Source: Bifidobacterium crudilactis
GTDB taxonomy: Bacteria; Actinomycetota; Actinomycetes; Actinomycetales; Bifidobacteriaceae
Assembly: GCF_000738005.1 (NCBI RefSeq)
Contig: NZ_JHAL01000002.1
Coordinates: 124,001 to 188,000, forward strand
DNA length: 64,000 nucleotides
Direction of reading: 5' to 3'
Part shown: positions 54,391 through 61,026 of the stretch, in pieces
Layout: each line of letters starts with the position of its first letter
Position numbering within the stretch: the first letter of the stretch is position 1
Program-made: the position numbers and the translations under genes
Notes under the pieces: model-generated
What the model saw: only the letters and a program-made list of their open reading frames with translations
What the model was told of the DNA's origin: nothing
The model's database searches: none

Positions 54391-54561
54391 ATCTGTTCTC
54401 CTTGACCGCGATGACTTGTATCGTCATATGAACTGCATTGTCATATAGTCATAACAATAGTCATCATCGCTGTTAGATGTACCTATCTCAAATGTAAATT
54501 CTATTCAGTTTCTCTGATGGATATCACTGCCATTGTCGCAATGACATGCCGTTCAGGGAAA

Positions 54562-55719
54562 CTATGCGTTTTGCTGCCCGTTTGCGCTGAACCAGTCCAT
54601 GGTGAATACGGCGTCCTCCAGATCGACGTACCCATCGTTGTCAATCCGAGTGTCGACGTGCAGGGTTCCTGAAACATGAAGAGAGGCATCCGCATATCGG
54701 CCGTTCGAGGACGGGGGAGGGGTGAGGCGGATGCGCCCTGAAGCGTGTAAGCGTGGCTTACGGCGGTTCTCCGAAGATACTGTGGTCTGCTCAGGGTTCG
54801 GAGCTGAATGCTTACCAAGTCCCGATGCCTCTGTCTCAGGGTGACTCTGCGTGACAGGAGCGTTCACATGGGGAAGGGGTGCGTCGTCATGGTCGTCACG
54901 GGGTGCGGACTCAGAAGGTGTCGCTTCGGAGTGCGGACTCGTCTGTGTCTCGGTATCCGAAGACGTCGGCAGCGTCGATTGTTCGGAAAGGCCGTTCTGC
55001 ATGGGAGCGTCGTCTCCGGAGCCGACCGTATTCTCTGCAGAAAGGTCGTCTGCGACGACGGTGGAGTGGCTGACGGCATCGGAAGCACTATGCGGGGCTT
55101 TGCCCGCCAGAATGAGTTTGACATCATCCGGGATGTCGGCGCGGGTCGCGTAGGGCGATTCCAACAGCGATTGCCAACCCTCAATCGGCAGATATCCGGA
55201 CTCTTTGCCTTCGCCGATATGCGTGGCGTACCCATGCGCAAGGTCATCGACCTTTTCGTTGAATTCGTTGCCTGCATGGCCCTTGACCCACTTGAACTTC
55301 ACTGAGCCTGAACGTCCCGAGAGTTCGGCGTCGATTGCCTTTATCAGCGGAGCGTTCTTCACGCTTTGCTTTTTGGCGTTCTTCCAGCCGTTCTTCTTCC
55401 AGCCGTGAACCCATTTGGTCGAGCAGTTGATTGCATATTGCGAGTCGCTTTCGATGATGAGATCCTGCGGTCCCGGATGCGCCCTCAACGCCTGCAGGAC
55501 GGCACAGAGTTCACCAATCTGATTCGTGCCGTTGCTGGCGCCTCCGGCGTCATGACGTCCGCCGCGATGGTCGACCCAGCCCCAGCCCATTGGCCCATTC
55601 GGGTTCCCCAGGGCGCTGCCATCCGTGGAGACGACCAGGGGGGAATCCGAATGGGCCCTTCGCGACCCGTTGGGGGTCTCTACAGTGTCCGTGTTGGTGT
55701 GCTTGACGGGTTCTCCCAT
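54562..55719 (-). CDS. rnhA: Ribonuclease HI with long disordered C-terminal tail
   Basis: 385 residues from ATG 55719 (MGEPVKHTN); a TTG three codons earlier is possible. The RNase H fold spans ~28-170 with the DEDD catalytic set: D in VSTDGSALGNPNG, E in IGELCAVLQAL, D in IESDSQYAI and D in GNEFNEKVDDLA. It cleaves RNA in RNA-DNA hybrids. Residues ~210-385 are a Ser/Asp/Glu/Pro-rich tail ending in a possible beta-strand region (LHVSGTLHVDTRIDNDGYVDL); usual RNase HI is ~155 residues. Confidence 0.93.
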   Translation of the reverse strand: MGEPVKHTNTDTVETPNGSRRAHSDSPLVVSTDGSALGNPNGPMGWGWVDHRGGRHDAGGASNGTNQIGELCAVLQALRAHPGPQDLIIESDSQYAINCSTKWVHGWKKNGWKNAKKQSVKNAPLIKAIDAELSGRSGSVKFKWVKGHAGNEFNEKVDDLAHGYATHIGEGKESGYLPIEGWQSLLESPYATRADIPDDVKLILAGKAPHSASDAVSHSTVVADDLSAENTVGSGDDAPMQNGLSEQSTLPTSSDTETQTSPHSEATPSESAPRDDHDDAPLPHVNAPVTQSHPETEASGLGKHSAPNPEQTTVSSENRRKPRLHASGRIRLTPPPSSNGRYADASLHVSGTLHVDTRIDNDGYVDLEDAVFTMDWFSANGQQNA

Positions 55720-55917
55720 TTTCTCCAAACTTCCTCATCAATCTTGGCGAACGGCATTCTGAACGAACCGCACTGGCAATGCCAGAGGCGTCTGGCAAGA
55801 GCTGCGGCTTTGCACCGTTGAGTACGCGAAAGGCTTGTCCTGTACTTTTCAAAGCGTGGTGATACTAGCTTCGAGGATGCACAAGACAAGCCTCACGGTA
55901 TTCGCACGAGGGTGGAA

Positions 55918-57594
55918 TCAGCCCTCAAGAGCCTTGTCCACGACCTGGGTGGCTTCCTCAAGCACCGTGTCGAGCGCTTCAGGTGAAGTGAAGGATTCCG
56001 CGTACACCTTATAGATGTTCTCGGTTCCCGAAGGCCGTGCCGCAAACCAGTTGTCCTTCGTGGTGACCTTCAACCCGCCGATTTTGGCGTGATTGCCTGG
56101 AGCTTCGGTGAGCTTCGCCGTGATGTCCTCGCCTGCAAGCGTCGAAGCGGTGACATCGTCGCCTGAGAGCTTGGAGAACTTCTGCTTCTGCTCGAGCGTG
56201 GTTGGTGTGTCGACACGCTTGTACCAGCTCTCTCCGAAGCGGTCGACCTGTTCCTGGTGGAGCTGGGAGGGATTCTTGCCGGTCTTCGCGGTTATCTCCG
56301 CGGCGAGGAGGTCCGGAATCAGACCATCCTTGTCGGTCGTCCACACGTGGCCGTCCTTGCGCAGGAAGCTCATGCCGGAGCTCTCTTCGCCGCCGAAGGC
56401 GACCTCTCCGCTGAAGAGCGGGTCCACGAACCACTTGAAGCCTACAGGAACCTCCACGAGCTTGGCGCCGATGGAAGCGGCCACTCGGTCGATCAGCGAG
56501 CTGGAGACCAGGGTCTTGCCGATGCCTGCGCCCTCAGGCCAACCCGGACGGTTGCCTGAGAAGAGGTATTCCACGCATACGGCGATGTAGTGGTTGGGAT
56601 TCATCACGCCTGTGCCTGGGCATACGATGCCGTGACGGTCGGCGTCGGGGTCGGTGCCGCCGACGAGGTCGTACTTGTCCCAAGCCCCTGCGTTCAGACG
56701 GTCCACAAGACCTTTCATCGCGTACGGCGAGCTTGGGTCGATGCGAATCTTCCCGTCATGGTCGATGGTCATGAAGCGCCATGTCGGGTCGGTGTCTGGA
56801 TTGATGACGCCGATGTTCAGGCCATACTTCTCGTTCATCAGGGACCAGTAGTGCACGCTGGCACCGCCGAGCGGGTCGATGCCCAGACGCACGCCCGAGG
56901 AGCGAATCAGGTCGAAGTCGATGACGTTGGCGAGGTCGGAGACGTAGTGTTCACGATAATCGAAGCGTTCCACGAGCTCTGATTTGACCGCCTGCTCGAA
57001 GGGGATACGTTTGACCGACTTGTAGCCGTCGAGCAACTCGTTCGCGCGGGTGGCTATGGCATTGGTGGTCTCTTCTGGCGCAGGGCCGCCTGTCGGCGGA
57101 TCGTACTTGAAGCCGCCATCGGTGGGAGGGTTGTGCGAAGGTGTCACCACGATGCCGTCAGCGAGGTCTGCACCAGAGAAACGCTGTGTGCCGTCGGCGG
57201 CGCGGTTGTGCGTCAGGATGGCCTGCGAAATCGTCGGGGTAGGGGTGAAGTCGTCGTTGGCGTCGATGCGCACTCGCACGCCGTTGGCGACCAGAACCTC
57301 GACCGCCGTCTTCCATGCGGGGAGGCTGAGCGCATGCGTGTCGCGGCCGATGTACAGAGGTCCGGTGATGCCTGCGGCCTTGCGGTGCTCGGCGATCGCC
57401 TGAGAGATGGCTACGATGTGGGCCTCATTGAATGAAGTCTTGAGGCTGGAACCTCGGTGACCGGACGTGCCGAAAATCACACGTTGTGCGGCAACCGCGG
57501 AGTCGGGGACGGCATCGTAATACTTCCCGATGACGTCATCGACGTTGATCAGATCTTCCGGGGTGGCGGGCATTCCCGCATTGTTAGCAACCAT
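55918..57594 (-). CDS. pgm: Phosphoglucomutase (alpha-D-glucose phosphate-specific)
   Basis: 558 residues. The phosphoserine loop is [13 protein letters not shown] near residue 45, the metal-binding DPDADRHGI near residue 315 and the sugar-binding [12 protein letters not shown] near 400. It interconverts glucose-1-phosphate and glucose-6-phosphate, linking sugar nucleotide and glycogen metabolism to the bifid shunt. The length is normal. It is 191 bases after the RNase HI start on the same strand order and 291 bases from the lipid kinase. Confidence 0.96.
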   Translation of the reverse strand: MVANNAGMPATPEDLINVDDVIGKYYDAVPDSAVAAQRVIFGTSGHRGSSLKTSFNEAHIVAISQAIAEHRKAAGITGPLYIGRDTHALSLPAWKTAVEVLVANGVRVRIDANDDFTPTPTISQAILTHNRAADGTQRFSGADLADGIVVTPSHNPPTDGGFKYDPPTGGPAPEETTNAIATRANELLDGYKSVKRIPFEQAVKSELVERFDYREHYVSDLANVIDFDLIRSSGVRLGIDPLGGASVHYWSLMNEKYGLNIGVINPDTDPTWRFMTIDHDGKIRIDPSSPYAMKGLVDRLNAGAWDKYDLVGGTDPDADRHGIVCPGTGVMNPNHYIAVCVEYLFSGNRPGWPEGAGIGKTLVSSSLIDRVAASIGAKLVEVPVGFKWFVDPLFSGEVAFGGEESSGMSFLRKDGHVWTTDKDGLIPDLLAAEITAKTGKNPSQLHQEQVDRFGESWYKRVDTPTTLEQKQKFSKLSGDDVTASTLAGEDITAKLTEAPGNHAKIGGLKVTTKDNWFAARPSGTENIYKVYAESFTSPEALDTVLEEATQVVDKALEG

Positions 57595-57733
57595 AGTTCA
57601 TATGATGCCACAGTTAAAAGACAACAAAAAATCACGCAAGCTCACGAAAACTCACATTCTTACACATTCCCGAACGTTGTCCTCGGAGCATCTGCCACAC
57701 CTCTGCAACCGGGCTGATGCAGCGTACATCGGA

Positions 57734-57802
57734 GAGCGAACCCAAGGGTAGGAGCGAAGAGCGAGCCAAGGGTTGCAGACCCGGCCGCGAGGCCGTCTGC
57801 AA
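57734..57802. repeat. Family D-like hairpin cluster, second locus
   Basis: TTGCAGAC pairs with GTCTGCAA around a GC-rich interior with GGCC-GCGA-GGCC. It is preceded by AGGAGCGAAGAGCGAGCC, which resembles the GGCGAAGTGAGCGCCC word of the first array. It lies between pgm and the lipid kinase. Confidence 0.5.
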
Positions 57803-57885
57803 GATGGACGAGGTTCACGGTAAACGGGTCTCGGAGCGGATTCGGGAGGTGCCTATAACGATATGGACGCAGATCCCCCGCAGCT

Positions 57886-58989
57886 TCAGGACATGTCCTT
57901 CTTCGGCACGCGTACGCATAGTGCTCTTGGCTCGATGGTGATCTCGATATGTCTGGTTTCACCCAGCACATCACCGTCAACCTGTGCGGGTGAGGGTTTC
58001 TCCAGACGCAATTCTGCCTTGGGGCCCTGCATCTGTTCGATGGTGGAATTTGTGGAGAGGGGGCTCTGCTGCGCTTTGCCGGTGATGGTCTGATGAACCA
58101 CGTCTCCGAACAGGTTCGCCCAGCCGATAAGGCCGCCTGAAGTGTCGATAATCTCGAAATCGAGCATGCCGTCGTCGAACGAGGCTTCGGGCATCAGAGA
58201 GAAGCCCGGTATCTCGCCGCAATTGCCGGCCATGAAGGTTCTGAACGCCAACTCAGCAACCTCGTGGGTGTGTCCCTTATCGTCGGTCAAGGTCAGCGAA
58301 GCCTTGAATTTCGGGGCGAACAGGTGCTTCACGCCACTGACGAAGTACGCAAGCCAACTGATGTTCTTCTTCAGCGTCGGATCGGTATCGTCTATCATCA
58401 GCGCGTCGAAACCGATTCCGGCGATAATCAGAAAACCATGTTTGCGGTCAGGCTCATCCGAATCAAGCAGGGCCACGCGTCCCATGTCGATTTGCCTGGA
58501 CCCGTGGGAAGTGGCCACACCCAGGGCGGCGTCGATGTCGTCAACGGGAATACCCACATTGCGGGCAAAAAGGTTGCCGGTGCCGATTGGAATGATGCCC
58601 AAAGCATGGTCGGTCGAAGCCAGAGCGCTCGCCACGGTGCGGACCGTGCCGTCGCCTCCCACGGCGACGACCACGCCTGCTCCTTGTGCCAAAGCTTCCT
58701 TGGCGCATTCCGAACCGTCTTTTTCCAGTGTGGTTTCGATGAACTGAATGTCATCAATGCCTTTGTTCTTGCAATACGCGATGATGTGCTCTTTGAGCTC
58801 GCCGGCACGTGGTTTTGAAGGATTGATGATGAAGGCGTACTTCACATGATCCTGATCGCGTCGCGACACATGCAGGCTTCGCTGCTGACGTTTCTGGTGA
58901 CGCAGCAGCAACACGATTCCGGCCAAGACGATAATCACGAGAAGGCTGACGCTGAGGACCACAATCGCTGAAGTTGGCATGATACCCAT
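57886..58989 (-). CDS. Diacylglycerol kinase-family lipid kinase with N-terminal membrane helix
   Basis: 367 residues from ATG 58989 (or 364 from ATG 58980); the frame continues upstream but into repeat DNA. The N-terminal helix AIVVLSVSLLVIIVLAGIVLLL lies at ~7-30. The DAGK catalytic domain has NPSKPRAG, VAVGGDGTVRTV near residue 120 and IPIGTGNLFARN near 145, then the beta-rich C-terminal domain with MLDFEIIDTSGG. By family it phosphorylates diacylglycerol or a related lipid at the membrane. Exact substrate uncertain. Confidence 0.9.
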   Translation of the reverse strand: MGIMPTSAIVVLSVSLLVIIVLAGIVLLLRHQKRQQRSLHVSRRDQDHVKYAFIINPSKPRAGELKEHIIAYCKNKGIDDIQFIETTLEKDGSECAKEALAQGAGVVVAVGGDGTVRTVASALASTDHALGIIPIGTGNLFARNVGIPVDDIDAALGVATSHGSRQIDMGRVALLDSDEPDRKHGFLIIAGIGFDALMIDDTDPTLKKNISWLAYFVSGVKHLFAPKFKASLTLTDDKGHTHEVAELAFRTFMAGNCGEIPGFSLMPEASFDDGMLDFEIIDTSGGLIGWANLFGDVVHQTITGKAQQSPLSTNSTIEQMQGPKAELRLEKPSPAQVDGDVLGETRHIEITIEPRALCVRVPKKDMS

Positions 58990-59089
58990 TGTGAGGTGAG
59001 TGGCATGCCCGTGGGGTCCGCGACGGTAAATTCGAACCAATCCTGCACGATTTAGCGCCAACCCGTAGCCAGTTACCGTAATTCCTGTT

Positions 59090-59390
59090 CTTGATGTGTG
59101 CGCTCGAGCGTCGCGCAATCGCCGGAGCGATTGCCTTCGCAACCTTTGTGGTTGCTCACTTCGCCTATGCGGAACGCACTGCGTTCCGCATTTGACGGCT
59201 CAGCGCACTGCGTTCCGCATTTGACGGCTCAGTCCACTGGACTGTAGATGTGACGGTTCAGCCACAGTAAGCCCACTGGGCTTAGGATGGGGAGGAGTCG
59301 TTGGCTCCCGTTTCTTGGCGTGTGCGCTCGAGCGTCGCGCACAGCTACAGTAAGCCCACTGGGCTTACTGTCTCCTTAAAGCATTAGGCT
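59090..59390. repeat. Family D hairpin array, third locus
   Basis: A dense run of short palindromes upstream of serS: GCAATCGC/GCGATTGC, GCAACC/GGTTGC, GCGGAACG/CGTTCCGC, AGTCC/GGACT, AGTAAGCCCA/TGGGCTTACT. A 28-base unit is repeated with a 29-base period (59176 and 59205). GTGTGCGCTCGAGCGTCGCG occurs at 59097 and 59321. TTGCTCACTTCGCCTA is the reverse complement of the TAGGCGAAGTGAGC word of the first array, and TGACGGTTCAGCC is the complement of GGCTGAACCGTTA at 1651. Confidence 0.8.
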
Positions 59391-59396
59391 GGGGGC

Positions 59397-60683
59397 ATGC
59401 TTGATATCCAATTCATTCGTGAACATACCGACGTAGTCAAGGAATCGCAGCGGAAGCGCGGCGAATCCGTAGAGCTGGTCGACGAAGTGCTCAACTCCGA
59501 CTCCGCTCGTCGCGACGCCCTCAAGGACTTTGAAACCACCCGTGCCGAGCAGAAGGCCATCGGCAAGAAGGTGGCGGCGGCATCTGCGGATGAGAAGGCC
59601 GCGCTGATTGCACAGACCAAGGAACTCGCGGCCAAGGTCGGGGAATACAAGTCCGCCGCCGATTCCGCCTCGGAAACCTTCACCACCGCGATGTGGAAGC
59701 TCAGCAATATCGTCGAGGACGCAGCGCCGGAAGGTGGCGAGGACGATTACGTGGTGGTCAAGAAGGTCGGCACGCCACGCGACTTCGCAAGTGAAGGATT
59801 CGAGCCGAAGAACCACTTGGACCTTGGCGTGGGTGTCGCGGGTATCGATATGCGACGTGGCGTGAAGGTCTCCGGTTCGCGATTCTACTTCCTGCGTGGA
59901 GCCATAGCCCGTATGGAGATCGCCATGCTCACCATGGCCATCGACCAGGCCGAAGGCAAAGGATTCATCACCACCATCACGCCGACGCTCGTTCGCCCCG
60001 AGGTTATGGCCGGTACCGGATTCCTCAACTCTCACGCCGACGAAATCTATCGTCTGCGTGAGCCTGACGAACAGTATCTGGTGGGAACGTCGGAAGTCGC
60101 GCTCGCGGGCATGCACGAGAACGAGATTCTCGACCTTGGCAAAGGCCCCCTGCGCTACTGCGGATGGTCGAGCTGCTACCGTCGTGAGGCCGGTGCTGCG
60201 GGTAAGGATACCGTGGGCATCATCCGCGTCCATCAGTTCAACAAGGTTGAGATGTTCGTATACTGCCGCCAGGAGGATTCGCTGGAACAACACCAGCAGT
60301 TGCTTGGCATGGAGCAGGAGATGCTGGCCAAGGTCGAGGTGCCATACCGTATCATCGACACCGCCGCCGGAGACCTCGGCTCGTCCGCCGCTCGTAAATT
60401 CGATTGCGAGGCCTGGGTCCCGACTCAGGAACGCTATCGTGAGCTCACCTCGACATCGAACTGCACCGAGTATCAGGCCCGCAGGCTCAACATCCGCGAG
60501 CGTCTGGAAGAGGGGGGCACTCGTCCGGTGGCGACGCTGAACGGCACGCTCGCCACGACCCGCTGGCTGGTGTCCATCATGGAGAACCATCAGCAGGAGG
60601 ATGGCTCGATTGTGGTGCCGGAGGCGATGCGTCCGTACATGGGTGGTCGCGAGGTTATCGAACCGACCGCCTGGGAAGCCTGA
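59397..60683 (+). CDS. serS: Seryl-tRNA synthetase
   Basis: 428 residues. The N-terminal coiled-coil arm that reads the long variable arm of tRNA-Ser spans ~25-105 (KDFETTRAEQKAIGKKVAAAS). Class II motif 2 is YCGWSSCYRREAGAAGKDT and motif 3 is NGTLATTRWLVSIMENHQ. It charges tRNA-Ser with serine. No T-box leader is seen; the leader is the hairpin array. tRNA-Ser(UGA) lies 127 bases downstream. Confidence 0.96.
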   Translation: MLDIQFIREHTDVVKESQRKRGESVELVDEVLNSDSARRDALKDFETTRAEQKAIGKKVAAASADEKAALIAQTKELAAKVGEYKSAADSASETFTTAMWKLSNIVEDAAPEGGEDDYVVVKKVGTPRDFASEGFEPKNHLDLGVGVAGIDMRRGVKVSGSRFYFLRGAIARMEIAMLTMAIDQAEGKGFITTITPTLVRPEVMAGTGFLNSHADEIYRLREPDEQYLVGTSEVALAGMHENEILDLGKGPLRYCGWSSCYRREAGAAGKDTVGIIRVHQFNKVEMFVYCRQEDSLEQHQQLLGMEQEMLAKVEVPYRIIDTAAGDLGSSAARKFDCEAWVPTQERYRELTSTSNCTEYQARRLNIRERLEEGGTRPVATLNGTLATTRWLVSIMENHQQEDGSIVVPEAMRPYMGGREVIEPTAWEA

Positions 60684-60810
60684 CACGTTCGCACCCGTGT
60701 GCCGAACGGGCAGCGTTCGGAGCTTTGCGACGTGCGCTGTTTGCCAAAATTCGGCATACGGGTTTAAGATGACAGTCGTGCCTGAGAGCGTTTAGCTCTT
60801 ACGGCGTATT

Positions 60811-60893
60811 GGACGGGTGTCTGAGCGGTCTAAAGAGACGGTCTTGAAAACCGTTGAGCGAAAGCTCCGCGAGTTCGAATCTCGCCCCGTCCG
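60811..60893 (+). tRNA. tRNA-Ser (anticodon UGA)
   Basis: 83 bases. The acceptor is GGACGGG/CCCGTCC with discriminator G; the anticodon stem ACGGT/ACCGT has loop CTTGAAA, giving UGA. The variable arm is GAGCGAAAGCTC, the T-loop GTTCGAATC. CCA is not encoded. Confidence 0.95.
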
Positions 60894-60898
60894 CATTC

Positions 60899-60930
60899 AA
60901 GGGTTTTGGACTTCGGTCCAAAACCCTTTT
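60899..60930 (+). terminator. Rho-independent terminator after tRNA-Ser(UGA)
   Basis: AAGGGTTTTGGAC-TTCG-GTCCAAAACCCTT followed by TT; perfect 13-bp stem with a stable TTCG tetraloop. Confidence 0.9.
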
Positions 60931-61026
60931 CATATCGATCTGCTCACTAGTAGGATTGAACACGGTCCACGAAAGATTACTGCTTAATCATTATGAATGA
61001 CGTCGGCCACCACTAGGGTTATCAGT

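Noticed and set aside
53455..54405. 316-codon plus-strand frame opposite rpiA
   Set aside because: Antisense to rpiA and it begins inside a family B repeat.
59090..59396. T-box riboswitch upstream of serS
   Set aside because: No AGGGTGG-type T-box sequence or specifier stem was found; the region is a repeat array.
59376..60686. 436-codon open frame on the minus strand opposite the whole of serS
   Set aside because: It is the mirror of a confidently assigned synthetase in GC-rich DNA and has no recognisable domain; its composition is typical of antisense shadows.
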